The position numbers and the translations under genes were made by a program. DNA of 64,000 bases from Pseudomonas sediminis (lineage in GTDB: Bacteria > Pseudomonadota > Gammaproteobacteria > Pseudomonadales > Pseudomonadaceae). Location of the stretch: assembly GCF_002741105.1 (NCBI RefSeq), contig NZ_NIQU01000007.1, positions 248,001 through 312,000 of the forward strand, written 5' to 3'. Shown piece after piece: positions 51,025 through 60,976 of this stretch. Below the pieces are notes generated by a model. The model was not told the origin of the DNA. It saw only the letters and a program-made list of their open reading frames with translations, and ran no database searches. The stretch's first letter is position 1. Every line of letters starts with the position of its first letter.

Positions 51025-52860
51025 ATGAACCAACAAGCCCTGCCCGCCTTTATCTGGTCGGTTGCCGACCTGCTGCGCGGTGATTACCGCCAGTCCGAAT
51101 ACGGCAAGGTAATCCTGCCCTTCACCGTGCTGCGCCGCCTGGACTGCGTGCTGGAGAAGACCAAGGCAGCGGTGCTGGCCGAACAGACCGAGAAGATGAA
51201 GTTGGTGGCCAACCCAGAGCCCTTCCTGCTGCGCAAGGCTGGGCAGAGCTTCTACAACATCTCGCCGCTGGACATGGCCACGCTGATGGGCGACCCCGAC
51301 CATATCCGCGAGAACCTCTATAGCTATATCCAGGGCTTCTCCCTGCCGGTGCGCGATATCTTCGAGCGCTTCGACTTCCTGACGCAGATCGACCGCCTGC
51401 ACAAATGCGGGCTGCTCTACCAGGTGGCCGAACGCTTCGCCCAGATCGACCTGCACCCAGAAGCCGTGGACAACATGCAGATGGGCCTGGTGTTCGAGGA
51501 GCTGATTCGCAAGTTCGCGGAAATCTCCAACGAAACCGCCGGGGAGCACTTCACCCCGCGTGAAGTGATCCGCCTGATGGTCAACCTGATCTTCATCGAA
51601 GACGACGAGGTGCTGACCAACCCTGGCGTGGTGCGCAACCTGTATGACCCAACAGCGGGTACCGGCGGCATGCTGTCGATCGCCGAAGAGTACCTGGTCG
51701 AGCACAATCCCCAAGCGCGCCTCAATCTGCATGGCCAGGAGCTCAACGACGAGTCCTACGCCATCTGCAAGGCGGACATGCTGATCAAGGGCCAGGAAGT
51801 GGCCAATATCAAAGCCGGCAACACCCTTAGCGACGATGGCCATGCCGGCAAGCGCTTCGATTACATGCTGTCCAACCCGCCGTTTGGCGTGGAGTGGAAG
51901 AAGGTCGAGAAGGTCATCCGCCAGGAGCACGAGCAGCAAGGCTTCAACGGCCGTTTCGGCCCCGGCCTGCCGCGCGTTTCCGACGGCTCACTGCTGTTTC
52001 TGATGCACCTGATCGCCAAGATGCGCCCCGCCAACGAGGGCGGCAGCCGCTTTGCCATCGTGCTCAACGGCTCGCCGCTGTTTACCGGCGGTGCCGGCTC
52101 CGGCGAAAGCGAGATCCGCCGCTATGTGCTGGAGAACGATCTGGTCGAGGCGATCATCGGCCTGCCCACCGATATGTTCTACAACACCGGCATCAGCACC
52201 TATATATGGGTGCTGACCAACCGCAAGCCGGCCCAGCGCAAGGGCCTGGTGCAGTTGATCGATGCATCGAGCTTCTGGCAGAAGATGCGCAAGAGCCTCG
52301 GTTCCAAGCGCAAGGAAATGCCCGACAGCGCCATCGAAGAAATCACCCAGCTGTTCGGCCAGTGCGTCGAGGCGCGCCTCGCCACCGTGCTGGATGCCGA
52401 CGGCAAGGAAGTCGCCCGGCAGATTCTGCGTGACGGCGAGGCCGAGCCCAGCATACCGGCTGGCGGCAAGGTCAAACTCGCCCCACTGTCACGCCTGCTG
52501 CCCAACCAGGCCTTCGGCTACCAGACCATCACCGTCGAACGCCCGCTACGCGATGAGCACGGCGCCATCGTTATCGGCCAGAAGGGCAAACAGAAGGGCA
52601 AACCACAGCCTGACAGCAGCCTGCGCGACACGGAAAACGTGCCGCTCGGCGAAGACGTGCAGGCCTACTTCAAACGCGAAGTGCTGCCCCACGCCCCGGA
52701 CGCCTGGATCGACCACGACAAAACCAAGGTCGGCTACGAGATTCCGTTTAACCGGCATTTCTATGTATTCGAACCACCACGGCCGCTGGCCGAGATCGAT
52801 GCCGAACTGAAAGGCGTGACCGACCGCATTCTGGCGATGATCGGGAGGCTGTCGGCATGA
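51025..52860 (+). CDS. hsdM: Type I restriction-modification system, DNA methyltransferase subunit
   Basis: HsdM is the N6-adenine methylase subunit of a type I restriction complex. The 611 aa have an N-terminal HsdM helical domain (1-150), the AdoMet-binding motif [10 protein letters not shown] (about 208-216) and catalytic motif IV NPPF (284-287). A specific feature is the long C-terminal region (about 430-611) with [26 protein letters not shown], seen in a subgroup with separate HsdS. AAGGA lies 8 nt upstream of the ATG. Its stop overlaps the hsdS start by 4 bp. It is the first gene of the island after tRNA-Phe. Confidence 0.94.
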   Translation: MNQQALPAFIWSVADLLRGDYRQSEYGKVILPFTVLRRLDCVLEKTKAAVLAEQTEKMKLVANPEPFLLRKAGQSFYNISPLDMATLMGDPDHIRENLYSYIQGFSLPVRDIFERFDFLTQIDRLHKCGLLYQVAERFAQIDLHPEAVDNMQMGLVFEELIRKFAEISNETAGEHFTPREVIRLMVNLIFIEDDEVLTNPGVVRNLYDPTAGTGGMLSIAEEYLVEHNPQARLNLHGQELNDESYAICKADMLIKGQEVANIKAGNTLSDDGHAGKRFDYMLSNPPFGVEWKKVEKVIRQEHEQQGFNGRFGPGLPRVSDGSLLFLMHLIAKMRPANEGGSRFAIVLNGSPLFTGGAGSGESEIRRYVLENDLVEAIIGLPTDMFYNTGISTYIWVLTNRKPAQRKGLVQLIDASSFWQKMRKSLGSKRKEMPDSAIEEITQLFGQCVEARLATVLDADGKEVARQILRDGEAEPSIPAGGKVKLAPLSRLLPNQAFGYQTITVERPLRDEHGAIVIGQKGKQKGKPQPDSSLRDTENVPLGEDVQAYFKREVLPHAPDAWIDHDKTKVGYEIPFNRHFYVFEPPRPLAEIDAELKGVTDRILAMIGRLSA

Positions 52861-54143
52861 GTTTTCCGCGTTATCCCGAGTACAAAGACTCTGGAGTGGA
52901 GTGGTTGGAGAAGGTGCCGGGGCATTGGGATATTTCCGCTTTAAAACGGGTGGCATATCTACATAGTGGCGAGTCAATAACTGCTGAAAGCATTGATACC
53001 GAAGGTCAATATCCTGTTTTTGGTGGCAATGGCTTGAGGGGGTATACCGACTCCTTTACCCATGAAGGGCACTACGCATTAATTGGCCGACAAGGCGCGC
53101 TCTGCGGAAATATCAATTACGCCAAGGGACAGTTTTGGGCATCTGAACATGCAGTAGTTGCAACACCGGTTCGATCTATAAGTACGGTGTGGCTCGGAGA
53201 GCTGATGCGGGCGATGGACCTTAACCAATACTCTGTGTCTGCGGCCCAACCTGGACTCTCGGTTGAAATCGTCTCCAATCTCCGCATACCAGTTCCTCCG
53301 CTAAGCGAGCAGAACGCAATCGCTGCGTTCCTGAGTCACGAAACTGCCAAGATCGAAGGCCTGATGGCCGAGAAGGAAAAGCTGATCGCACTGCTGAAGG
53401 AAAAGCGTCAGGCGGTGATTTCCCATGCAGTGACCAAGGGGCTCGATCCGACGGCGCCGATGAAGGACTCCGGAGTTGAATGGCTGGGCGAGGTGCCGGC
53501 GCACTGGGAAGTTTCGCAACTAAAGTACGTAGCCCGAGACGGCACGAGCATCACCTATGGCATTGTCCAAGCGGGACCTCATGTTGAAGGTGGCATTCCC
53601 TACATCAAAACGAGCGATATGTCTGGTGAATCATTACCCCTGGAGGGCTATTCAAGGACATCAAGAGAAATAGACCAGTCGTACTCACGCTCAAAGGTTT
53701 TCTTTGGTGATCTGGTAATTGCGATTCGCGCAAGTGTAGGTAAGTGCCTCCCCCTGCCAGAAGAACTGGATGGGGCAAATTTGACTCAAGGTACGGCCAA
53801 GATTTCACCGGGAGAATGTGTCGAGCGGGACTACTTGCTTAACCTAATTAACTCCACGGGCCTGCAGGTCTACTTTGACTCAATGGCCAAGGGAGCGACA
53901 TTCAAGGAAATAACCTTGGATATGCTGCGACGCACGCCAGTGCTCATCCCTCCACTTGCCGAGCAACGGGACATTGCTCGATATCTCGCAACAGAGCTGA
54001 AGTCCTTCCAAAATTTGCTTCAGGAAACAGAAAAAGCTATTTCCCTACTCAAAGAACGCCGCACCGCCCTAATCTCCGCCGCCGTTACCGGCCAGATCGA
54101 TGTACGCGGGCCAGTCAAGGATGAACAGGAGCAAGCCGCATGA
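52857..54143 (+). CDS. hsdS: Type I restriction-modification specificity subunit
   Basis: HsdS sets the recognition sequence through two target recognition domains (TRDs). The 428-aa protein has an internal duplication: the motif KDSGVEWL.x.VP.HW opens each half (about residues 10-23 and 201-217), and each TRD is followed by a coiled-coil spacer of the [19 protein letters not shown] type. TRD1 (about 23-150) and TRD2 (about 215-370) have lower GC and more AT-rich codons than the flanks, the usual sign of rapid exchange. It overlaps hsdM and the next nuclease gene by 4 bp each, so it is co-expressed with both. Confidence 0.93.
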   Translation: MSFPRYPEYKDSGVEWLEKVPGHWDISALKRVAYLHSGESITAESIDTEGQYPVFGGNGLRGYTDSFTHEGHYALIGRQGALCGNINYAKGQFWASEHAVVATPVRSISTVWLGELMRAMDLNQYSVSAAQPGLSVEIVSNLRIPVPPLSEQNAIAAFLSHETAKIEGLMAEKEKLIALLKEKRQAVISHAVTKGLDPTAPMKDSGVEWLGEVPAHWEVSQLKYVARDGTSITYGIVQAGPHVEGGIPYIKTSDMSGESLPLEGYSRTSREIDQSYSRSKVFFGDLVIAIRASVGKCLPLPEELDGANLTQGTAKISPGECVERDYLLNLINSTGLQVYFDSMAKGATFKEITLDMLRRTPVLIPPLAEQRDIARYLATELKSFQNLLQETEKAISLLKERRTALISAAVTGQIDVRGPVKDEQEQAA

Positions 54144-55066
54144 GCGATATCCAGCTATTTCGCCTAGGCGCTAATGGCTCCGCCTGCGAACTACCCGGCC
54201 GCGCCGTGGCGGTGGAAAAGCAGCTGCAAAGCCTGATCGAGGCGCAGATGGAGTGTTTTCTCGGCGTGCGCTTTCTCGCCAGTGAATACGCCACCGGCAA
54301 GACCCATAAGGGCCGTATAGACTCCCTGGGCCTGGACGAGAACGGCTGCCCGGTCATCATCGAGTACAAGCGCCATAGCAACGAGAACGTGATCAACCAG
54401 GGCCTGTTCTACCTAGATTGGTTGCTCGACCATCAGGCCGAGTTCCGCTGGCTGGTGATGGAAAAGCTCGGCAAGCAGGCCGCCGAGCAGATCGAATGGG
54501 CCGGCACCCGACTGCTGTGCATCGCCGCCGACTTCACTCGCTACGACCAGCACGCCGTGCAGCTGATCCAGCGCAATATCGAGCTGATCCGCTACAAGCT
54601 GTTTGGCGATGACTTGTTGCTGCTGGAGCTGGTCAACTCGGTCAGCGCGGCCAGCACCCTGATCACCGCCCCAACGGCCGAGGCCGAAGTGGGCAAGCCG
54701 GCAGCAGCGAGCAAAGACAAGACCTGGCAGGAACAACTGGCGCTGGCTCCGGCGGAGATCGCCGCGCTGTTCGAGCAGACCAGCAGCTACCTGCATTCGC
54801 TCGGCGACGATGTGCAGGAAAAGCCTCTCAAGCTCTATTTGGCCTTCCGGCGGTTAAAGAACTTCGCCAGCATCGTGGTGCAATCCAAACGCCTGCAGCT
54901 GTACCTCAAGCTCAATCCGGACTCGGTCGAGCTGGTCGAGGACTTCAGCCGCGACGTACGTACCATCGGCCACTGGGGCACGGGCGACCTGGAGTTGAGC
55001 CTGCGCACACCGGCCGACCTGGAGCGCGCCAAGCACCTGATCGAGCGTAGCTATCAGGAAAACTAG
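54140..55066 (+). CDS. PD-(D/E)XK nuclease-like protein with C-terminal DUF5655
   Basis: 308-aa protein. The N-terminal half has a PD-(D/E)XK arrangement: Asp61 in GRIDSLGLDENGC, then VIIEYKRHSNE with Glu75 and Lys77, and Gln87 in INQGLFYLDWL. The C-terminal about 100 residues (LYLKLNPDSVELVEDFSRDVRTIGHWGTGDLELSLR) match DUF5655, a fold found with predicted nucleases. It overlaps hsdS by 4 bp (ATGA), so it is translated together with the RM complex. It is not part of classical type I systems. It may be a nuclease that assists restriction or an unrelated defence factor; activity is inferred from motifs only. Confidence 0.8.
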   Translation: MSDIQLFRLGANGSACELPGRAVAVEKQLQSLIEAQMECFLGVRFLASEYATGKTHKGRIDSLGLDENGCPVIIEYKRHSNENVINQGLFYLDWLLDHQAEFRWLVMEKLGKQAAEQIEWAGTRLLCIAADFTRYDQHAVQLIQRNIELIRYKLFGDDLLLLELVNSVSAASTLITAPTAEAEVGKPAAASKDKTWQEQLALAPAEIAALFEQTSSYLHSLGDDVQEKPLKLYLAFRRLKNFASIVVQSKRLQLYLKLNPDSVELVEDFSRDVRTIGHWGTGDLELSLRTPADLERAKHLIERSYQEN

Positions 55067-55142
55067 GATAGGCTGCACTGTGCGCACCGGCACATGGGTA
55101 ATGGATAGCGTCGATGAACACCAACAACCGCCTGGAGGCTGA

Positions 55143-56609
55143 ATGACCCTGGATCGCGATGAAAGCTATCTGGTCGGCCTGGTGCGCGAGCTGTGCAAGC
55201 TCCCGGCGGAAACGACCTGGGTGGAGTTCAAGGAGAACAATAGCGATCCCGCCGAAATTGGCGAGTATCTGTCGGCCCTGTCCAACGCCGCCGCCCTGGA
55301 CGGCAAGAGCAACGCCTACCTGCTCTGGGGCATCAGCAATAACGGCCATGAGGTGGTCGGCACCCAGTTCAACCCGCACGCCGCCCGCAAGGGCAACGAA
55401 GAGCTGGAAAGCTGGTTGCTGCGCTCACTGAGCCCACGCCTGCACTTTCGCTTCCATCGCCTGATGGTCGATGACAAGCCCGTAGTCATTCTTGAAATTC
55501 CCCGCGCCTCGGGTCGGCCGACCCAGTTCGAGGGTCGCGAATTCATTCGCATCGGCTCCTACAAGAAGCCACTCAAGGATTTCCCGGATCAGGAGCGCTC
55601 GCTGTGGCGCATCTTCGACCTGACGCCCTTCGAGGCCCAGTTGGCGGCAACCCAGCTGAGCGCCAATGAAGTACTGGCGCTGCTCGACTACCCGGCGTAT
55701 TTCGATCTGCGCAATTTACCGCTGCCCACCGATCAAGTCGGCATCCTGGCGCGCCTGAGCGATGAGGCCATGCTGGTGCGTAACCAGGCAGGCAGTTGGG
55801 ACATTACCAACCTGGGCGCCATCCTGTTCGCCAAGGACCTTCATCGCTTCAAAAGCCTCTCGCGCAAGGCTGTGCGGGTGATCGTTTATGAGGGCAAAGG
55901 CCGTCTGAAAACCCTGCGCGAGCAGGAGGGCCACAAGGGCTATGCCTCGGGGTTTCTGGGCCTGATCGACTACATCAGCGCCCTGCTGCCGCGCAACGAG
56001 GTAGTCGGCAAAGCCATCCGCAAGGACGTGCCCATGTACCCCGACCTGGCGGTACGCGAGCTGGTGGCCAACGCGCTGATCCATCAGGACTTCTCGATCA
56101 CCGGGATGGGGCCAACCGTGGAGGTGTTCGCTGACCGCATGGAAATCACCAACCCAGGTGTGCCATTGGTCAGCACGGCGCGCTTTCTCGACAGTCCTCC
56201 CCGCTCGCGCAACGAATCACTGGCATCGTTCATGCGCTTGGTGGGCATCTGTGAAGAGCGTGGCAGCGGCGTGGACAAGGTGGTCTTCGAGACGGAGCTC
56301 TACCAATTGCCGGCTCCGCGTTTTGAAACCGAGGATCATGCGACCCGCGTGATGCTGTTCGCGCACCGCGCGCTCAAGGATATGGATCGCAACGACCGCG
56401 TACACGCCTGCTACATGCACGCTTGCCTGCGCTGCGTTGAACAAGACCCCATGACCAACGCCAGCCTGCGCGAGCGCTTCGGCATTGAGGCCCATAACAG
56501 CGCCATTGCCTCACGAATCATCAGGGATGCGCTGGAGGCTCAACAGATCAAGCCTTACGACCCCGATCAAGGTAATCGCAACGCTCGCTACCTACCCTGG
56601 TGGGCATGA
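55143..56609 (+). CDS. ATP-binding protein with AlbA_2/Schlafen domain and HATPase_c_4-like domain
   Basis: 488-aa protein. The N-terminal about 150 residues form an AlbA_2 (Schlafen-like, formerly AAA_4) domain: TWVEFKENNSDPAEIGEYLSALSNAAAL, then YLLWGISNN and IRIGSYKKPLKDFP. The middle carries a GHKL ATPase-like region with the N-box RELVANALIHQDFS and downstream EITNPG and EERGSGVDKVV. A winged-helix-like C-terminus follows (LRERFGIEAHNSAIASRIIRDAL). Such proteins are frequent in type I RM loci and other defence islands. It starts 76 bp after the nuclease gene. Role unknown, possibly regulatory or RNA-targeting. Confidence 0.82.
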   Translation: MTLDRDESYLVGLVRELCKLPAETTWVEFKENNSDPAEIGEYLSALSNAAALDGKSNAYLLWGISNNGHEVVGTQFNPHAARKGNEELESWLLRSLSPRLHFRFHRLMVDDKPVVILEIPRASGRPTQFEGREFIRIGSYKKPLKDFPDQERSLWRIFDLTPFEAQLAATQLSANEVLALLDYPAYFDLRNLPLPTDQVGILARLSDEAMLVRNQAGSWDITNLGAILFAKDLHRFKSLSRKAVRVIVYEGKGRLKTLREQEGHKGYASGFLGLIDYISALLPRNEVVGKAIRKDVPMYPDLAVRELVANALIHQDFSITGMGPTVEVFADRMEITNPGVPLVSTARFLDSPPRSRNESLASFMRLVGICEERGSGVDKVVFETELYQLPAPRFETEDHATRVMLFAHRALKDMDRNDRVHACYMHACLRCVEQDPMTNASLRERFGIEAHNSAIASRIIRDALEAQQIKPYDPDQGNRNARYLPWWA

Positions 56610-56622
56610 GGGTTTATTTGAT

Positions 56623-56642
56623 CGTTAATTGACGAATTAACG
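56623..56642. promoter_or_regulatory. AT-rich inverted repeat in the hsdR upstream gap
   Basis: CGTTAATT (56623-56630) and AATTAACG (56635-56642) are perfect 8-bp arms around GACG, 13 bp after the stop of the AlbA gene. TTATTTGAT occurs at 56614, 56700 and, as GTTATTTGATGG, at 56711. The 217-bp gap probably holds an hsdR promoter or operator, or a weak terminator. Confidence 0.5.
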
Positions 56643-56826
56643 CTTTCTCGCCCCGGCGGGTAGCAGAGCCCAGCAAATACGGGCGCTACAGGCCGGTGAT
56701 TTATTTGATGGTTATTTGATGGATGGGCTCAATCGGAGCCCACCGGCCCCCGACTGAAGTCAGGAAGGCAAGCATCCTCCCTTCAGCCTCGCGGCCAATC
56801 AGACCTAGGCAAAGGATAAGTACAGC

Positions 56827-59800
56827 ATGAGCCTGCATAAGGAAGTGTCCTTCGAGAACGAGATCTGCGAACAGCTGGCCGCTAGTGGCTGGCTACATTC
56901 CGCAGGCGACGCGCAGGCCTATGACCGTGCGCGGGCGCTATTCCCTGCCGACCTGCTGGACTGGGTCAAGCACACCCAGCCCAAGGCCTGGGAGGCGCTG
57001 AGCAAGAACCATGGCGCGGCAGCCGAGGCGGTGCTGCTCGATCGCTTGCGTAAATCCCTCGACGAGCGCGGCACTCTCGACGTGTTGCGCCAGGGCATCG
57101 AGTTGCTGGGGCTGCGTCAGCCGCTGCAACTGGCGCAGTTCAAGCCGGCACTGAACATGAACCCGGAGTTGACCGCCAGGTACGCGGCCAATCGCCTGCG
57201 CGCGGTGCGCCAGGTGCGCTACTCGCTGGCCTGCGAGAACTCCATCGATCTGGTGCTGTTCCTTAACGGCATCCCGGTCGCGACCTGCGAGCTGAAAACC
57301 GATTTCACTCAGTCGGTGCAGGATGCAGTGGATCAATATCGCTTCGACCGCGAGCCAAAGCCCAAGGGCCGAGCAGAGCCGTTGCTGAGCTTCCCAGCAG
57401 GTGCGCTGGTGCACTTCGCCGTGAGCAACCGCGAAGTGCAGATGACCACTCGCCTGGACGGCGCGGCAACGCGCTTCTTGCCGTTCAACCTGGGTAACGA
57501 CGGCGGTGCAGGTAACCCGCTCAACCCAGATGGCCATGCCACGGCCTACCTCTGGCAACAGGTGTGGCAACGCGACAGCTGGCTGGAGATCATCGCCCGC
57601 TACCTGGTGGCGCAGAAGGACAAAAAGAAGCAGCTCAAGTCGATCATCTTCCCGCGCTATCACCAGCTCGATGCCACCCGCAAACTGGTGGCCAAAGTGC
57701 TGGAGGAAGGGCCGGGCGGCAAGTTCCTGATTCAGCACTCGGCCGGCTCCGGCAAGACCAACTCGATTGCCTGGGCAGCGCACTTTCTCGCAGACCTGCA
57801 TGACGCCGAGCAGCACAAGCTGTTCCAGTCGGTGCTGGTGGTGTCTGATCGCACCGTTCTGGACGCACAACTGCAGGAGGCGATTTTCAGCTTCGAGCGC
57901 ACCACTGGGGTGGTGGCGACCATCACTGGTGAGTCGGCGAGCAAGAGCGGTGAGCTGGCCAAGGCGCTGGCCGGCGGCAAGAAGATCGTGGTGTGCACCA
58001 TCCAGACCTTCCCCTTTGCCCTGAAGGCAGTGCAAGAGTTAGCTGCCACCGAAGGCAAGCGCTTCGCGGTAATCGCCGATGAGGCGCACTCGTCGCAGAC
58101 CGGCGAAGCCGCATCCAAGCTCAAGCAGGTGCTGTCCATCGAGGAGCTGCAAGAGCTGGCCGATGGCGGCGAAGCGAGTACCGAGGACATCCTGGCGGCG
58201 CAGATGAGCGCACGTTCTACCGAGAGCGGCATCACCTACGTAGCCTTTACCGCCACACCCAAGGCCAAAACCCTTGAGCTGTTCGGCCGGCGGCCGAACC
58301 CTGAGCTGGCGGCATCGAGCAGCAACCTGCCGGCGCCGTTTCATGTGTACTCCATGCGCCAGGCTATCGAGGAAGGCTTTATCCTCGACGTGCTGCAGAA
58401 CTACACGGCGTACAAGACCGCCTTCAAGCTGGCGCACAACGGTGAAGAGCTGAGCGACGCCGAGGTGGAGCGCAGCCAGGCACTGAAAGGCATCATGCGC
58501 TGGGTGAAGCTGCACCCCTACAACATCGCGCAGAAAGTGCAGGTGGTCATCGAGCACTTCCGCGAAAACGTGCAGCCGCTGCTGGAAGGCAAGGCCAAAG
58601 CCATGGTGGTGGTTTCCAGCCGTCAGGAGGCGGTGCGCTGGCAACTGGCAATCGACCAGTATGTAAAGCACCAGGGCTACCCGATCGGCACCCTGGTGGC
58701 GTTCTCCGGCGAAGTGAATGATCCCGAGTCCGGCCCCGATCCTTTCACTGAAACCAACCAGGCGCTGAACCCGCACCTGCGTGGCCGCGATATCCGCGAA
58801 GCGTTCAGCGGCGATGAGTACCAAATCCTGCTGGTCGCCAATAAATTCCAGACCGGCTTCGACCAGCCACTGCTCTGCGGCATGTATGTGGACAAAAAGC
58901 TGGGCGGTATCCAGGCGGTGCAAACGCTATCGCGGCTAAACCGTGCCCATCCGAAGAAAGACACCACCTACGTGCTGGACTTCGTCAACGAGCCGGACGA
59001 GATTCTCACGGCCTTCAAGGCTTACTACAGCACCGCAGAGCTGGAGAACGTGACTGACCCAAATCTGGTCTTCGACCTGCGCACCAAGCTGGACAGCGCC
59101 GGGCACTACGACCAGTTCGAGGTCGAGCGGGTGGTAGCGGTATTGCTCAATCCGGCAGCCCGCCAGAGCGAGCTGAGCGCAGCATTGGAGCCAGTAGCAA
59201 ACCGTCTGCTGGTGCGCTATCGCATCGCTCAGGAAGAGTTGCGCGCTGCCGAAGCGAACGGCGATGGCCAGACAATCAAAGAGGCCAAGGATGAAATGGA
59301 TGCACTGGTGCTGTTCAAGCGCGACATGGGCAGCTTCCAGCGCCTTTATGCCTTCCTCTCGCAGATTTTCGACTACGGCAATACCGATATCGAGAAGCGC
59401 CAGCTGTTCTTCAAACATCTGCTGCCACTGATCGAGTTCGGCCGCGAGCGCGAAGGCGTGGATCTGTCGCGCCTGGAACTGGTGCGCTACAAGCTCAAGG
59501 ATAAAGGCACACGTGACCTGCCGCTGGTAAACGGCAAATACCCGAAACTGCAACCGATGAGCGCCACCGGCAGCGGCCAGGTGCAGGAGAAGGAAAAGCT
59601 CTATCTCAGCCAGATCGTCGAGAAGGTCAACGAGCTGTTCGGCGCAGACACCACCGACGGCGACAAGCTGTCCTGGCTCAACAGCCAACGCGAGAAGTTG
59701 CTGGAATCCGAAGTACTGGCGCAGCAGGCGGCGAACAACACCAAGGAACAGTTCGCCAGCTCGCCCGACCTGACGCGGGTGTTTATCGATGCTCTGATCG

Positions 59801-59937
59801 ACAGCCATTCGGCGCAGAGCAATTTGAGTTTGCAGGCACTGAATTCAGAGCAGATCCAGCGCGAGGTGATCAATCTCTTGCTGGGGCCGGCGCGGCTGTA
59901 TGAAGCGTTGCGCGGGCAATCTAGCCAGCAAAGCTAA
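56827..59937 (+). CDS. hsdR: Type I restriction-modification endonuclease subunit
   Basis: HsdR translocates DNA with ATP and cuts it when stalled. The 1036-aa protein has an N-terminal PD-(D/E)XK nuclease (Asp141, Glu155-Leu-Lys157 in TCELKTDF, and the QxxxY motif in DAVDQYRFD), then the SF2 motor with Walker A HSAGSGKTNS (GSGKT 307-311) and DEAH box (418-421), and helicase motifs through FQTGFDQPLLCGMYVDKKL and AVQTLSRLNRAHPKK. The C-terminal part is helical and mediates binding to HsdM. The nuclease, motor and specificity parts are all intact, so the system is likely active. It is separated from the AlbA gene by 217 bp and has its own ribosome binding site region. Confidence 0.95.
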   Translation: MSLHKEVSFENEICEQLAASGWLHSAGDAQAYDRARALFPADLLDWVKHTQPKAWEALSKNHGAAAEAVLLDRLRKSLDERGTLDVLRQGIELLGLRQPLQLAQFKPALNMNPELTARYAANRLRAVRQVRYSLACENSIDLVLFLNGIPVATCELKTDFTQSVQDAVDQYRFDREPKPKGRAEPLLSFPAGALVHFAVSNREVQMTTRLDGAATRFLPFNLGNDGGAGNPLNPDGHATAYLWQQVWQRDSWLEIIARYLVAQKDKKKQLKSIIFPRYHQLDATRKLVAKVLEEGPGGKFLIQHSAGSGKTNSIAWAAHFLADLHDAEQHKLFQSVLVVSDRTVLDAQLQEAIFSFERTTGVVATITGESASKSGELAKALAGGKKIVVCTIQTFPFALKAVQELAATEGKRFAVIADEAHSSQTGEAASKLKQVLSIEELQELADGGEASTEDILAAQMSARSTESGITYVAFTATPKAKTLELFGRRPNPELAASSSNLPAPFHVYSMRQAIEEGFILDVLQNYTAYKTAFKLAHNGEELSDAEVERSQALKGIMRWVKLHPYNIAQKVQVVIEHFRENVQPLLEGKAKAMVVVSSRQEAVRWQLAIDQYVKHQGYPIGTLVAFSGEVNDPESGPDPFTETNQALNPHLRGRDIREAFSGDEYQILLVANKFQTGFDQPLLCGMYVDKKLGGIQAVQTLSRLNRAHPKKDTTYVLDFVNEPDEILTAFKAYYSTAELENVTDPNLVFDLRTKLDSAGHYDQFEVERVVAVLLNPAARQSELSAALEPVANRLLVRYRIAQEELRAAEANGDGQTIKEAKDEMDALVLFKRDMGSFQRLYAFLSQIFDYGNTDIEKRQLFFKHLLPLIEFGREREGVDLSRLELVRYKLKDKGTRDLPLVNGKYPKLQPMSATGSGQVQEKEKLYLSQIVEKVNELFGADTTDGDKLSWLNSQREKLLESEVLAQQAANNTKEQFASSPDLTRVFIDALIDSHSAQSNLSLQALNSEQIQREVINLLLGPARLYEALRGQSSQQS

Positions 59938-60187
59938 TGTGCACAGCAACTAACGATTGCCTCAGCCATTCGCGGGGCCTTTCGCTTTCTACCCCCGGCA
60001 ATTTTCTCGTGCCATTATTTCGCCTGCGCGACAAGCAACTGTAACCAGGCGACACCTGCGACCCAGCGACCCTCTATCGCCCAGCAAACGGCTTGGCGGT
60101 CACGGAAACGCTATGCTAGCTTGGCCGCCAGCCAGGACGGCCCGCCGTACGCCGGAGCGCATTCGAAGAAGAAGAGGACCCCACCCC

Positions 60188-60961
60188 ATGGCCGAGGCGA
60201 CGCCCGCGCTGGAAATCCGCAACCTGCACAAACGCTACGGCGATCTCGAAGTGCTCAAGGGTATTTCCCTGACGGCCAAAGACGGCGACGTCATCTCGAT
60301 TCTCGGCTCCTCCGGTTCCGGCAAATCCACCTTCCTGCGCTGCATCAATCTGCTGGAAAACCCGCATCAGGGTCAGATTTTCGTCGCCGGCGAGGAGCTC
60401 AAGCTCAAGGCCGCGAAGAATGGCGATCTGGTTGCTGCCGACAACAAGCAGATCAACCGCCTGCGCAGCGAGATCGGCTTCGTCTTCCAGAACTTCAATC
60501 TGTGGCCGCACATGAGCGTGCTCGACAACATCATCGAGGCGCCGCGCCGCGTGCTCGGCCAGAGCAAGGCCGAGGCCATCGAGATCGCTGAGGCGCTGCT
60601 GGCCAAGGTCGGCATCGCCGACAAACGCCATGTTTATCCCAACCAGCTTTCCGGCGGCCAGCAGCAGCGCGCGGCCATCGCTCGCACCCTGGCCATGCAG
60701 CCGAAGGTAATCCTGTTCGATGAGCCAACTTCTGCCCTCGACCCGGAGATGGTACAAGAAGTGCTTAATGTGATTCGCGCGCTTGCCGATGAGGGCCGCA
60801 CCATGCTGCTGGTGACCCATGAGATGAGTTTCGCTCGCCAGGTTTCCAGTGAGGTGGTGTTCCTCCACCAGGGCCTGGTCGAGGAACAGGGGCCACCCGC
60901 CCAGGTGTTCGACAACCCGAACTCGGCACGCTGTAAACAATTCATGTCCAGCAATCGCTAA
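60188..60961 (+). CDS. Basic amino acid ABC transporter, ATP-binding protein
   Basis: 257-aa HisP/AotP-type ATPase. Walker A GSSGSGKST (residues 40-48), Q-loop FVFQNFNLWPHMSVLDN, signature LSGGQQQR, Walker B VILFDEPTSALDPE and the switch His in LLVTHEMSFAR are intact. It powers uptake of arginine, ornithine, lysine or histidine; the exact ligand is set by the binding protein. It is the first gene of a four-gene operon: ATPase, binding protein, two permeases (60188-63165). The upstream 250 bp separates it from the hsd island and shows no gene. Confidence 0.93.
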   Translation: MAEATPALEIRNLHKRYGDLEVLKGISLTAKDGDVISILGSSGSGKSTFLRCINLLENPHQGQIFVAGEELKLKAAKNGDLVAADNKQINRLRSEIGFVFQNFNLWPHMSVLDNIIEAPRRVLGQSKAEAIEIAEALLAKVGIADKRHVYPNQLSGGQQQRAAIARTLAMQPKVILFDEPTSALDPEMVQEVLNVIRALADEGRTMLLVTHEMSFARQVSSEVVFLHQGLVEEQGPPAQVFDNPNSARCKQFMSSNR

Positions 60962-60976
60962 CACGGAGCAACATGC

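Noticed and set aside
50748-60187. tRNA-Phe as an attachment site for the RM island
   Set aside because: No repeat of the tRNA 3' end (GGTTCGATTCCGTCCCTGGG) and no integrase gene were seen up to the transporter operon, so site-specific integration is not supported.
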